A DNA stretch of 64,000 bases from Verrucomicrobiota bacterium (GTDB taxonomy: Bacteria > Verrucomicrobiota > Verrucomicrobiia > Opitutales > Opitutaceae). Below the pieces are notes generated by a model. That model searched no databases. It worked only from the letters and a program-made list of their open reading frames with translations, and was not told the origin of the DNA. Where the stretch lies: assembly GCA_023416735.1 (NCBI GenBank), contig JAEZGX010000039.1, forward strand, positions 62,001 through 126,000. Reading direction: 5' to 3'. Below are positions 8,654-18,600 of this stretch, piece after piece. Each line of letters opens with the position of its first letter. Within the stretch, counting starts at the first letter, position 1. Made by a program: the position numbers and the translations under genes.

Positions 8654-8682
8654 ACCACGGATGAACCCGGATAAACACGGAT
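8653..8682. repeat. One-armed decamer-word array (AACCACGGAT type)
   Basis: Three 10-bp words (AACCACGGAT, GAACCCGGAT, AAACACGGAT) begin with the last base of the nuoK stop codon. No clear inverted partner remains before nuoL at 8717; CATCCACGTC at about 8700 could be a decayed remnant. It is the same word family as 7161-7242 and 30834-30863. Confidence 0.75.
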
Positions 8683-8716
8683 CACAGGTGGGGCCCGACA
8701 TCCACGTCTTCCAGCC

Positions 8717-10588
8717 ATGACGATGCTCCAGCACGCCATCATCGCTCTTCTGCTGCCGCTCGCCTCGGCTGCGATCATCGCGCTTTTCCTGCGCCGCGCG
8801 CACAATGTCGCTGCCACGCTCTCGGTCATCGCCGCCGCGGTCGTCGCCGGATTTTCGATCCACCTTGCGCTGAGCAACGAGCGTTTCGAAACGTCCCTCG
8901 AGTGGCTGCGCCTCGGCGAATTCTCGCTTTCGCTCGGCATCAAGTTCGACGATCTCGCCGCGCTCATGCTCGTGATCGTCGGCATCGTCGGGCTCTGCGT
9001 GCATGTCTTCTCGCTCGGCTACCTGCGCGACGATCCGTCGAAGGCCCGCTACTTCGGCGGCCTGTCGATCTTCATGTTTTCGATGATCGGCATCACCCTC
9101 GCCGATAATCTTTTCATGATGTTCATCTTCTGGGAGCTCGTCGGCTACAGCTCCTACGCGCTGATCGGACACTGGTATGACCGCCCGTCCGCCAGCGCCG
9201 CCGCCAAGAAAGCGTTTATCGTAAACCGCGTTGGCGACTTCGGATTTTTGCTCGGCATCATCATGTGCTACTGGGTCAACGGCACGGTCAATCTCACCGA
9301 GCTCTCCCAGGGCAACGCCATCGCCAGCACCGCGATCCCGCTGCTCCTCTTCTGCGGCGCCGTCGGCAAGTCCGCGCAAATGCCGCTCCAAGTCTGGCTC
9401 CCCGACGCGATGGAAGGCCCGACGCCCGTCTCCGCGCTGATCCACGCCGCGACGATGGTCGCCGCCGGTATCTACATGCTTTGCCGCATCAATGCGCTGA
9501 TGGTGCCCGAGGCGCTTAATGTCATCATGTGGGTTGGCACCGTGACCGCGCTCTACGCCGCGCTTTGCGCGATCGTTCAAAGCGACATCAAGAAGGTCCT
9601 CGCTTATTCCACGCTCTCCCAACTTGGCTACATGGTCGCCGCGTTCGGACTCGGTTCGCTGGTCGTCGCGCACGACGCCGATGGCGCCCGCCACTCGATG
9701 CTGCTCGCAGCCGGCGTGGGTGCGGCGATGTTCCATCTGACGACGCACGCCTTCTTCAAGGCGCTCATGTTCCTCGGCTCCGGCTCCGTGATCCACGGCT
9801 GCCACCACGAGCAGGACATCTTCAAGATGGGCGGCCTCGCGAAGAAGATGCCGCTCACGTTCGTCACGTTTACGATCGGCGTCGCGGCAATCATCGGCTT
9901 CCCGTTCCTCTCCGGCTTCTTCTCGAAGGACGCGATTCTTCTCCTGGCTTACGAAAAGAACACCGCCGTCTTTGCGATCCTCGCTTTCGTTGCCGTCCTC
10001 ACCGCGCTCTACATGGTTCGCCTTTGGAAGATCACCTTCCTTGGCACGCCGCGGAGCGAACACGCCGAACACGCGCACGAAGGCGGTCTGACGCTCACTG
10101 CGCCGCTCGTGGTGCTCGCGATCTTGTCCGTCGTTGGTGGATACACCGCCTTTTATCCCAATGTCTTTTCGGGCGTGTTCGCGTTGATCCCGGTCGCGCA
10201 CGGCGCCACCCATACGGTCATTCTCGTCACGAGTATCCTGGTGATGACGATCGGCGCGCTCGCCGCGCTCTTCCTCTACAAGCCGGCTGCGACCGATTCG
10301 CTCGAGCAGAAATCTCCCGGCGCCTTCAACGCCCTGGTCGCGCTGCGCAACAGTTTCGACGCCGCCTACGACTATTACGTGGCGAAAGTGCAGCAGCGTT
10401 TTGCGATGCTGCTCAACTTCCTCGAGCAGATCTTCCTCGCCGGCCTGATCATCCGCGGCTTCGCCGGCATCGTCGGTCTCTTCGGCCTCGGTGCCCGCGC
10501 GCTGCATGTGGGCAAGCTCAACGTTTACGTTTACTGGTTCCTCGGCGGCGCCGTCGTCCTGTGGCTGTTCGCAACCGGAGTCCTCTGA
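8717..10588 (+). CDS. nuoL: NADH-quinone oxidoreductase subunit L (ND5)
   Basis: NuoL is the distal antiporter-like proton-pumping subunit. The 623-residue membrane protein has the proton-antiporter core with FWELVGYSSYALIGHWY near residue 138, GKSAQMPLQVWLPDAMEGPTPVSALIHAATMV (landmarks K-S-AQ, W-L-P-DAMEGPTPVSALIHA) near residue 220 and ATHAFFKALMFLGSGSVIHG near residue 342. The long C-terminal lateral helix region is present. Three antiporter-type genes L, M and N follow each other, as is usual. Confidence 0.98.
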   Translation: MTMLQHAIIALLLPLASAAIIALFLRRAHNVAATLSVIAAAVVAGFSIHLALSNERFETSLEWLRLGEFSLSLGIKFDDLAALMLVIVGIVGLCVHVFSLGYLRDDPSKARYFGGLSIFMFSMIGITLADNLFMMFIFWELVGYSSYALIGHWYDRPSASAAAKKAFIVNRVGDFGFLLGIIMCYWVNGTVNLTELSQGNAIASTAIPLLLFCGAVGKSAQMPLQVWLPDAMEGPTPVSALIHAATMVAAGIYMLCRINALMVPEALNVIMWVGTVTALYAALCAIVQSDIKKVLAYSTLSQLGYMVAAFGLGSLVVAHDADGARHSMLLAAGVGAAMFHLTTHAFFKALMFLGSGSVIHGCHHEQDIFKMGGLAKKMPLTFVTFTIGVAAIIGFPFLSGFFSKDAILLLAYEKNTAVFAILAFVAVLTALYMVRLWKITFLGTPRSEHAEHAHEGGLTLTAPLVVLAILSVVGGYTAFYPNVFSGVFALIPVAHGATHTVILVTSILVMTIGALAALFLYKPAATDSLEQKSPGAFNALVALRNSFDAAYDYYVAKVQQRFAMLLNFLEQIFLAGLIIRGFAGIVGLFGLGARALHVGKLNVYVYWFLGGAVVLWLFATGVL

Positions 10589-10609
10589 CCATGAGCCGCA
10601 ATCTTCACT

Positions 10610-10682
10610 GGCCGCAAAAAGGCGCCAAAATGCGCAAGAACCAGAAACTCCTTTTTGCGCCTTCTTGCGCTTCTTTGTGGCC
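10610..10682. repeat. Inverted decamer-word element (GGCCRCAAAR/AGGCGCAAAA type)
   Basis: Left arm 10610-10640 reads GGCCGCAAAA, AGGCGCCAAA, ATGCGCAAGA. Right arm 10651-10682 is the reverse complement of GGCCACAAAG, AAGCGCAAGA, AGGCGCAAAA. The core is only about 10 bp, so the transcript could form a long hairpin between nuoL and nuoM. The same word family is found one-armed at 25935-25964. Confidence 0.8.
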
Positions 10683-10703
10683 CTGTTCGGCCTGAATTTT
10701 GCG

Positions 10704-12236
10704 ATGAGCAATCTGCCCTTCGATCCTCTCCTCGTCTCGATCGCTGCGCCGCTCGCGCTGGCCCTTGCCATCGCGCTGGGCCTGCCGAAACGCTGGTCGA
10801 TCAAGCTCGCCTACGTCGCGTTCGCGATCCCCGCGCTCCTCGCGCTGCACGTCTGGTTCTATTTCGGCGATGCCGCCAAGGAGTCCGGCTATGCGTTTCT
10901 GCGCACGTATTCGACCGGCTTGGACGCCTACGGCATCACGCTGAAACTCGGCCTCAACGGCATCTCCCTCCCGCTTTTCGTCCTGGCCGGCCTCGTCGGA
11001 CTCGCCGCCGGACTCTACGCGATCCAATCGCAAGCCGAGCGTCTCAAGATCTACCTCATGCTGCTGCTCATCATGCAGGCCGGCTTGATGGGTGTGTTCG
11101 CGAGCGTCGATGTCTTCTTCTTCTACTTCTTCCACGAACTCGCGCTGATCCCGACCTTCATCATGGTCGGCGTCTGGGGTGGACGCGACCGCGGCTATGC
11201 CGCGATGAAGATGACGATCTATCTCACGCTTGGCGCGATGATCTCGCTCGCCGGCCTGATCGCACTCTACGTGAAGAGCGGCGCCGAGTCCTTCGATCTG
11301 ATCGCGTTGCGCGCGGCGCTCACCGCCCAGCCGATCGCCGAGACGCTGCAGAACAATATTTTCGCGCTCCTGATGTTCGGCTTCGGGATTCTCGTTTCAC
11401 TGTGGCCGCTGCACACCTGGGCGCCGCTCGGCTACGGCGCGGCGCCGAGCTCGAATGCGATGCTCCACGCCGGCGTGTTGAAGAAATTCGGTCTCTACGG
11501 CCTCATCCAGATCGGTCTTCCACTGCTGCCCGCCGGGTTTCTTCACTGGTCCGGTCCGCTCGCCTGGCTCGCGGTGATCGGTAACATCCTGATCGTCGGA
11601 TTTATCACCATCGCCCAACGCGACCTGAAACAAATGGTCGGTTACAGCTCCGTGATGCACATGGGTTATGCGTTCCTCGGGATCGCTGCGGGCACGACGC
11701 TCGGCGTTGGCGGCGTGGTGTTGATGATGGTCGCGCACGGGTTTTCCGTCGCGCTGCTCTTCCTGCTTTCCACGTCGATTTACCACCGCACGCACACCTT
11801 CGCGATGGATGAGATGGGCGGGCTCGCGCAAAAAGCCCCGGTCCTCGCCGCGTTCTTCGTGGCGGCGACCTTTGCGAGCATCGGTCTTCCCGGCTTCGCC
11901 AACTTCTGGGGTGAACTAGCGATCTTCGTTTCGCTGTGGAACTTCTCGCCGCTCGTCACCGTGCTCGCGGTCGCGGGCGTGATCATCTCCGCAATCTACG
12001 GCCTGCGCGCCTCGGCGAATGTCTTCTTCGGTCAGCCGACCGAACAGTTCACCGCGGTGATGGCGCAACATCCGGCTACCGACCTCCGTTGGTCCGAGAA
12101 AACGCCCGCGCTCATCCTGCTCGTTGCGCTCCTCTTCATCGGTTTCTGGCCGAAATCCGTGTCGACCCACATCAACGCCGCGCTCGCCGACGTCGTTCCC
12201 GCGCCCGCCGCTGCCGTTCAAACCGCTTCCCGCTAA
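10704..12236 (+). CDS. nuoM: NADH-quinone oxidoreductase subunit M (ND4)
   Basis: NuoM is the central antiporter-like proton-pumping subunit. From the ATG at 10704 the protein has 510 residues; the open frame continues 71 codons upstream but runs through nuoL and the repeat element, so that extension is rejected. Landmarks are FFYFFHELALIPTFIMVGVWGG near residue 135 with the conserved Glu, LWPLHTWAPLGYGAAPSSNAML near residue 234 with the conserved Lys/Trp/His region, and YSSVMHMGYAFLG near residue 315. The TAA stop falls inside the first word of the next repeat element. Confidence 0.97.
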   Translation: MSNLPFDPLLVSIAAPLALALAIALGLPKRWSIKLAYVAFAIPALLALHVWFYFGDAAKESGYAFLRTYSTGLDAYGITLKLGLNGISLPLFVLAGLVGLAAGLYAIQSQAERLKIYLMLLLIMQAGLMGVFASVDVFFFYFFHELALIPTFIMVGVWGGRDRGYAAMKMTIYLTLGAMISLAGLIALYVKSGAESFDLIALRAALTAQPIAETLQNNIFALLMFGFGILVSLWPLHTWAPLGYGAAPSSNAMLHAGVLKKFGLYGLIQIGLPLLPAGFLHWSGPLAWLAVIGNILIVGFITIAQRDLKQMVGYSSVMHMGYAFLGIAAGTTLGVGGVVLMMVAHGFSVALLFLLSTSIYHRTHTFAMDEMGGLAQKAPVLAAFFVAATFASIGLPGFANFWGELAIFVSLWNFSPLVTVLAVAGVIISAIYGLRASANVFFGQPTEQFTAVMAQHPATDLRWSEKTPALILLVALLFIGFWPKSVSTHINAALADVVPAPAAAVQTASR

Positions 12237-12303
12237 ACACGCGAAAGTCCGCGAAATGAAAACCTCTGTTCTGAATTTTGCGCCCTTTCGCGTGTTTCGC
12301 GGG
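12229..12303. repeat. Inverted nonamer-word element (CACGCGAAA type) overlapping the nuoM stop
   Basis: Left arm starts at 12229 as CCCGCTAAA, CACGCGAAA, then a 10-bp GTCCGCGAAA. Right arm ends with TTTCGCGTG and TTTCGCGGG at 12286-12303. The same word set occurs at 36085-36151, where the first word is CCCGCGAAA. The nuoM stop TAA (12234-12236) lies inside the first word, so the last codons of nuoM are repeat-derived. Confidence 0.8.
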
Positions 12304-12320
12304 CGACTCTTCCTTCTGCA

Positions 12321-13835
12321 ATGACTCTCGAAGCCGCCAAAATCGCCGCCGGCCTGAACGAATGGTCCGCCATCGCGCCTGAACTCGCGCTCGGCTGCCT
12401 CGCGCTCTTCCTGCTCGTCCTCGAGATGGTGCTGCCGAAGAAGCACCACGACCAGATCGGCACCGTCGCCATCCTCGGGCAGATCGGCATCCTTGCTTAC
12501 GTCGCGTTCAACTTCCACGCGGCCTCCCTCGGACGAGACACCTTCAACGGCCTCCTGCATCACGGCTACGGCGGTCAGACGATGCGCGTGTTCTTCCTGC
12601 TGTCGTCGATCTTCACCTGCATTCTCGGTCGGGTCGCACTCGCGAAACAGATCATCCCGCGGATCGAATTTTATCACGTCGTGCTCGTCGCCACCGGCGC
12701 GATGATGCTGCTGGCGCAGGCGAATCACTTTCTGCTGCTCTTCGTCGCTCTCGAAACGCTGACGATCGGTCTCTACATCCTGGTGAGCTACTTCCGCGCG
12801 AGTGCGATCTCACTCGAAGCCGGGCTGAAATACCTGGTCATGGGTGCGCTCAGCTCCTCGATGCTGCTCTTTGGCATCGTGCTGCTTTATGGCGTCGCGG
12901 GGAATCCGGCACTCGAGGGCTACACGTCGGCATCGATGAACTTCACGGATCTGACGCGGTTCCTGGCGCTGAATCCCGACAACTTCCTCGCGAGCGTGGG
13001 CATCGTGCTCGTGCTCTCCGGCATCTGTTTCAAGATCGGCGCGTTTCCTTTCCAAATCTGGGTGCCCGATGTTTACCAAGGCGCGCCGACTCCCGTCACC
13101 GCGTTCCTCGCCGTCTCTTCGAAGGCCGCAGGTTTCGTGATGCTCCTCCCGCTCGTGATGACGGTCTTCGCGTCCTACGCTTCGCTGGTCACGACGGTCC
13201 TGACCGTGATTGCTGCCGCGACGATCCTTTTCGGCAACATCGCCGCGCTTACGCAGAACAACGTCAAACGCCTCATCGGCCTGTCCGGTGTTTCGCACGC
13301 CGGCTTCCTGTTGCTCGGCGTCGTTGCTGCGCCGCTCGTGCCGACCGCCGTCGGCGCCGTGCTCTTCTACCTCTTTGCCTACCTGATCGCTTCGTTCGCG
13401 GTCTTCGGCGTGATGACGCATCTCGCCGGCGCGAACGACGCCGACCAGGAACTCGATCATTACACCGGTCTCTCGAAGGAAAGTCCTTTCCTCGCGGCGG
13501 TCCTCGCGGTCGCGCTCGGCTCGCTCGCCGGCATTCCGCCGCTCGCCGGCTTCATGGGCAAATTTTTCGTCTTCGTCGCCGCGTTTCGCGCCGAACTCTA
13601 CGGCCTGCTCGCTGTGGCGATCGTGGGTGTGGTGATTTCGATCTATTATTACTTCGGCTGGATCAAAGCCGCGTTCTTCGAAACGTGGCAGCCGACTGAC
13701 GCTCCGGTGAACCCGCGCCCCGCGCGCACGCCGGTCGGCTTCACCGCCGGCCTTTCCCTCGCTTCGCTGGCGCTGCTCTCGATCCTCTTCGGCCTTTATC
13801 AAGGCCCGCTCGGCGCCTGGCTGCTGGCTCGCTAG
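12321..13835 (+). CDS. nuoN: NADH-quinone oxidoreductase subunit N (ND2)
   Basis: NuoN is the third antiporter-like pump subunit and closes the operon. The 504-residue protein has about fourteen hydrophobic segments and the antiporter core motifs YLVMGALSSSMLLFGIVLLYG near residue 173, FPFQIWVPDVYQGAPTPVTAFL near residue 242 and RLIGLSGVSHAGFLLLG near residue 316. The stop codon sits in the loop of a perfect 9-bp hairpin that may mark the end of the nuo transcript. Confidence 0.97.
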   Translation: MTLEAAKIAAGLNEWSAIAPELALGCLALFLLVLEMVLPKKHHDQIGTVAILGQIGILAYVAFNFHAASLGRDTFNGLLHHGYGGQTMRVFFLLSSIFTCILGRVALAKQIIPRIEFYHVVLVATGAMMLLAQANHFLLLFVALETLTIGLYILVSYFRASAISLEAGLKYLVMGALSSSMLLFGIVLLYGVAGNPALEGYTSASMNFTDLTRFLALNPDNFLASVGIVLVLSGICFKIGAFPFQIWVPDVYQGAPTPVTAFLAVSSKAAGFVMLLPLVMTVFASYASLVTTVLTVIAAATILFGNIAALTQNNVKRLIGLSGVSHAGFLLLGVVAAPLVPTAVGAVLFYLFAYLIASFAVFGVMTHLAGANDADQELDHYTGLSKESPFLAAVLAVALGSLAGIPPLAGFMGKFFVFVAAFRAELYGLLAVAIVGVVISIYYYFGWIKAAFFETWQPTDAPVNPRPARTPVGFTAGLSLASLALLSILFGLYQGPLGAWLLAR

Positions 13836-13845
13836 CGCGAGCCAG
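13824..13845 (+). terminator. Hairpin over the nuoN stop, possible operon terminator
   Basis: CTGGCTCGC (13824-13832) pairs perfectly with GCGAGCCAG (13837-13845) around a TAGC loop that contains the stop codon. Only TTATC follows, so it lacks a proper T tract and may act with Rho or only protect the 3' end. The rest of the 13836-14076 gap before the convergent tpsB shows no gene, RNA or repeat that I recognise. Confidence 0.4.
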
Positions 13846-14076
13846 TTATCCGGACCGCGTGAGCTGAGCGGCGAAGTTATCGTCGCACCGTGTCTCGCAG
13901 CCCGGCGACATTGCGCACTCCGCTACGACAGATGGGGATTTCGACGATCGGCGCGTGAGCACTGCGCCGGCTAGCCTAACGGTGATCAGAAATCCGGGCC
14001 GAGTCCGCACATGCTTCTCCTTTGAGTTCACGTGTAGGCGGGTCTATTCGCGGTTTCTGAACTGCGTTGCTCCGGC

Positions 14077-15684
14077 TTAGAACGACACCGTTGCGGAGAT
14101 GTGACCGTGTGAATTGCCGCCGGACGCGGCCGGCAGTTCCTTCAGTTGCCAGCCGTAAGCCGCGCGCAGCATGAACGCCCGGCCGAAGCGATGGTTCAGG
14201 CCCACGCCGGACGCGACCAGTTCGGTCGTGTCCCCGAAAGGTCCCAGATTGTGAAGCGCAGCGGTGTCCAGAAAGACGAAGAAGTCGGCTTGGTCGCGGG
14301 CCTTGAACAGCGAAAACGTCGGCAAATGCAGCTCGTTATTTACGAGCACGCCTTCGTCGCCGAACGCGGTGCTCTCGCGATAGCCTCGCACTCCTGACAC
14401 GCCGGCTCCGTTGAGCTGCTCCATGCCGAGCAAGGGACCGCTGGAGAACTGCGAACTGAGCGTCGAATTCCAGGAAAACCCGCGGGGCAGTTGCTGCGCG
14501 AACTGCATTTCGAGCCGCCCGTAAACGTAGTCGGCGGTGGCACCGGCGCGCGACGCCCGGAACGCCGCGTTGTCGTTGCGGCCGGTCAATCCGCCGGGGC
14601 TGGCAAAGAGCGAGGCGGAGAATCCCACGCGGTGCGTCTCGCCGCGGCGCGAAGCGCTGACCGTAGCGCCGAACTGAGCGATGTGGGTGACGTTGTCGGT
14701 GATCGGAATCGCGGCGAACTCGAGCGTGTTGTCCGAGTATTTGAAATCCGCCGCAAAGCTCAGGCTGCGTTCCCAGCCGCCGGCGGTTTTGGACAGCGGA
14801 ACACCGAACCGCGCGCCGGCCTGCCATGAGGTGCCTTCCTGGGTGAGTGGAGCGGGCAGGGCGGATTCGATCGTCGCATAGGAACCGAAGAACACGAGTG
14901 AATGGCCGGACTCGAACGTGGTGCCGTAGTTTCCCGCGTGGCTGACGGAATGCGCGAACTTCGGATCCGCGGAGAGGTTATAGCCGAGCGTGTCGCCGCG
15001 ACCGAAGGCGTTGCCCCACGACCAACCCGCGTTGACGCGATTCTCGTCGGTCACGGCCGTGCCGGAGTTATTGTAGCCGGCGGTGAGATTCCATGGACGG
15101 GTCTCCAGCGTGCGGAGGACGAGTTTGGTCGTGCCGGACGTCGCACCGGGTTCGGCGGCGACCACTACGCGACGATAGCCGTCGCGGTTCAGCCGGTCGA
15201 CGCCGGCCTGCACGGTGGCGGCATCGATCTCGTCGCCCGCGGCCAGCGGCACCGCGGCACGGTAGGAAGCCTCGGAAAAATATTTTGCTCCTTCGATCTG
15301 CAGCGGGCCATCCAGTTTCGCCCGCTGCACGACGATGCGGAGAACACCGTGCGTCACATCCTGCGGCGGCACATAGACCGTGACGAAGGAATGCCCCTGC
15401 TGCTGGAGCCAATGCCGCAATGTCGCTGCCGCCAACTCGGCCAGCTCAGGAGAGAGCGGCGCACCGATGTAGGGCTCCATCAGCGTCGCGACCTCTTGAT
15501 CCTGAAGGACCGGTGTGCGGGACGCATCGAATCCGGTGCCTTCACGGGGTGTAGCCGAGAGGTCGGCGGGTTCTAGGATGCAAACAATGCCGCGCACGAC
15601 CCCCAAGGGTGCGGGCGTCGCGGTCGACGCGTGCATGAGGCCGGCCAGCGAGAGCCAGAGAATCAAATAGATATTAGTTTTCAT
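14077..15684 (-). CDS. TpsB outer-membrane transporter (ShlB/FhaC/HecB family)
   Basis: This Omp85-superfamily barrel exports the partner TpsA exoprotein across the outer membrane. The 535-residue protein has a signal peptide (hydrophobic IYLILWLSLAGLMHA), a POTRA-containing periplasmic region at about residues 60-190 (RIVVQRAKLDGPLQIEG, then GYRRVVVAAEPG) and a C-terminal barrel with many aromatic-alternating strands. The FhaC-type loop motif appears as GVRGYRES near residue 430. The last residues end in a beta strand terminating in Phe (HGHISATVSF), typical of barrels recognised by BamA. It starts 10 bp after the tpsA stop, so the two are surely co-transcribed. Confidence 0.93.
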   Translation of the reverse strand: MKTNIYLILWLSLAGLMHASTATPAPLGVVRGIVCILEPADLSATPREGTGFDASRTPVLQDQEVATLMEPYIGAPLSPELAELAAATLRHWLQQQGHSFVTVYVPPQDVTHGVLRIVVQRAKLDGPLQIEGAKYFSEASYRAAVPLAAGDEIDAATVQAGVDRLNRDGYRRVVVAAEPGATSGTTKLVLRTLETRPWNLTAGYNNSGTAVTDENRVNAGWSWGNAFGRGDTLGYNLSADPKFAHSVSHAGNYGTTFESGHSLVFFGSYATIESALPAPLTQEGTSWQAGARFGVPLSKTAGGWERSLSFAADFKYSDNTLEFAAIPITDNVTHIAQFGATVSASRRGETHRVGFSASLFASPGGLTGRNDNAAFRASRAGATADYVYGRLEMQFAQQLPRGFSWNSTLSSQFSSGPLLGMEQLNGAGVSGVRGYRESTAFGDEGVLVNNELHLPTFSLFKARDQADFFVFLDTAALHNLGPFGDTTELVASGVGLNHRFGRAFMLRAAYGWQLKELPAASGGNSHGHISATVSF

Positions 15685-15694
15685 ATCGGTCCGG

Positions 15695-18600
15695 TCACAA
15701 GCTGGGGTCCCCGTTATACACTCTCTGCACCATGTTTCGGATCGCGGCCGTCATTTGGTCGGAAATTTCAAATCTGGTTTCGAGGGTAGCGTGGGTCTCC
15801 AACTTAGGCAGAGCATAAGCCTGCAGAAACTGCTCGGGCGTAGCATCCCGCGGAAGGATTCGGAGTGCCGCGATCTCCTGCACCAACGCATCTCCTGCTT
15901 TCATAAGTTCCGTTCCGCCGTAGCCGGCCGCGATGATCGAAGTGACATCAGCCGTGGACGGGTCGGACGATTGTGATTTATAGCGGGCTACAATTTCGGC
16001 GGCCTGCTTCAGTTTCGGTGCGTTGAGTTCGTCTATGATCGCCGGTAGCAACTTGGCCATTCCTGGGGGCAATGCCATGTTCCGGTCGAGGAGCCGGATA
16101 AACGCTTCTGAGAGAGTCTTTGCGACTTTGTCCCGAGCACCCGGGCGATTTGCGTCGGCATCGAACATGAATGTATTCAAGTCCGTTTGCGCGGAGGAAC
16201 CGAGTAACGCCCAGCCGTCTTTCAGCGCGTTAGCCAGATTGCCCCCCATTACTACCGACAGCGTGTTGGTCGGGGACAAATGGAGGTTGTAGCCCGACAA
16301 GTGGAAATTACCGCCGATGACGAGGTCCCCGGTGTGGGCGTCGGTGTTGGCGACGAGCTGGGTGAAGTTGAGATGCGAGGGATGAAGCGTGAGCGTGCCG
16401 TCAACCAGCGAAATGTCATACACCGCCAGCGGGTGACCGGACGTGGCTTGGTCGAACTCGATCACCGGCCGGATCACATACTCACCGGATGGGGTGTTCT
16501 GCGAGAGGCCGATGGGCGTGAGGATCGGCAAGCCGTTCTCCACCGTTCTCCGGTAGACGCTATACCCGATTTGGAATGGAGGCCCACCGGGCACCGTGCT
16601 GCCGGTCAACGTGCTCGTGAGCGGCGGGATTCCTCCCGTAACAGTTGTCAGATCGTCGGCCGTGATCGTAAGCGGGCGGCGCGCAATGGTCACCGAGCCG
16701 TTGACGACTTCGGTCACGACATAGTTCTGCGCGGAGCCGGTATTGATGAAGCCGATCTCGTAGTTTCCCGGTGCGGTAGTGACGGAGAATTCACGGCCCA
16801 GTCTCACACCACTGAGCACGGCTGCCGTATCCGCGCCGACCAACCCGCTGACGGAGAATCCCAACGTCGGAACAGGATCGCCATAGTAGGTGGTCACATG
16901 TTCACCGCGCAACGTGAGTGGCGCGGGCGCGATGGTGAGTTGGCCCGGGATGGTGTGGGTGATCTCGTAATTCTGCGCCGCGCCGGAAACCGTGACATCG
17001 AACGAGTAAGTGCCCGCCGGGGTTCCCGTGAGGAAGGCCTCGCCGAGCGAGATGTTGAGCCCCGTGAGCTCCGCCGCCTCCGGGGTTCCGTTGGGTCCGA
17101 TCAGCGAATAGCCGAGGGCGGGAATCGGGCTGCCATAAACCGCGGTGAGGTTGAAGCCTTCCAGTGTCAAGGGCGCCCGATTTACGGTGAAGGCCGTGGC
17201 GTTGGCGGCCGCGTGGCTGAAGACGTAGTTGCCGTGGTTCGCGGTCAGCCCCGAGCCATTGATGGCGTAGGCGCCAACATTGCTGGTGGTGGTGGCGGGC
17301 GAGTTCCAGGTCAGCGTGCCGGTCGTGGCGGTGGCGAGGGTTTCGCCGTTCACGAAGCCGGTCACCGTGCCGCTGAAGAGCGGGTTGGTGACGCCGTAAA
17401 ACCGCGACGCCGGATCGGCGACGTAGGTCAATGTCGCAGGTGTGATGGTGAGGGTTGCGGGAATCGTCGTGATGGCGTAGTTCGGCACGCCGCTCGCGCC
17501 GCTGGCGCCAATCTCGTAATTCCCGACGGACGAGGTCGCGGTCGCGGTGGTGCCCCAAGCGTATCCGGTCAGCATCGCAGGCGTGTCGCCGTTGCGAAAC
17601 CCGGTGAACGTAGGGGTGAAATCCGGATTCGCGGCGCCGTAGGTGCGCGTGGCGTTGGCGAAGACCGCCGTGAGTGGAGCCCGTTCGATCGTGAGCGCGG
17701 AGAGGTTGGCGAACGCGTCCTCGAAGATATAGTTGCCGAAGTTCGCGGTCAGGCCGCCTCCGTTGATCGCGTGAGTGCCTGCATTGCTGGCCGGCGTGGC
17801 GGGTGAGGTGAAGGCCAGCGCGCCGGGCGTCGCGGTCTGGAGCGTGTCGCCGTTCACGAAGCCGGTCACCGTTCCGCTGAACGCCGGGTTGGCGTCGCCA
17901 TAAACCCGGCTTGTCGGATGCGCGATATACGTGAGCGTGGCCGGCGTGATCGTGAAGATGCCGTTGACGTAGCTCAATGCGTGCGTGTTCGACGCGGCGC
18001 CCGAGGGAACGATCACATACGTGCCGACGTTGACCGCGGAGCCGCCCTGGATCGAAAAGGTGGGCAGCGCGGTGAGATTGGCCGCGGTGCCGCCGCTGTA
18101 GGACGCGGTGAATTCCGGCAGCGGCGCACCGTAAAGGCGCGTAAAGTCGTTTGCCCGGATGATCAGCTGCGGCGCCGATGTGATGGAGAAGGCGTTCGCA
18201 TTGGAGGCGGCCTGCACGAAGACGTAGTTGCCGTGAAGTGCGTTCAACCCGGAGCCATTGAGGGCGTAGGTCCCGGCCGGGCTCGAGTCGGTGGCGTTGG
18301 TGGCGAAGGCGAGCGTGCCGGTGGTCGCGGTGTCGAGCGTGTCGCCGTTGACGAAGCCGGTGACCGTGCCGCTGAAGAGCGGATTGGATCCGACCATCGT
18401 GCGCGTCGCCGGTGCAGCGACGTAGGTGAGGATGGCCGGGTCGATCGTGAGCGTGCCGTTGACGTAGGAAAGCGAGTGGGTGTTCGAGTCGGCCCCGAAG
18501 GGCACGATCTCATACGTGCCGACGTTGATCGCGGGTCCGCCGGTGATGGAGAACTGTGGCAGGATCGTCAGATCGGACGCGGTCCCGCCCGAGTAAGAAG

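Noticed and set aside
8231..10804. 857-codon open frame on the minus strand, antisense to nuoK-nuoL
   Set aside because: It covers clearly recognised nuoJ, nuoK and nuoL in the other direction. Its product is a charged Arg/Glu/Asp mixture without domains, as expected from GC-rich third-position bias.
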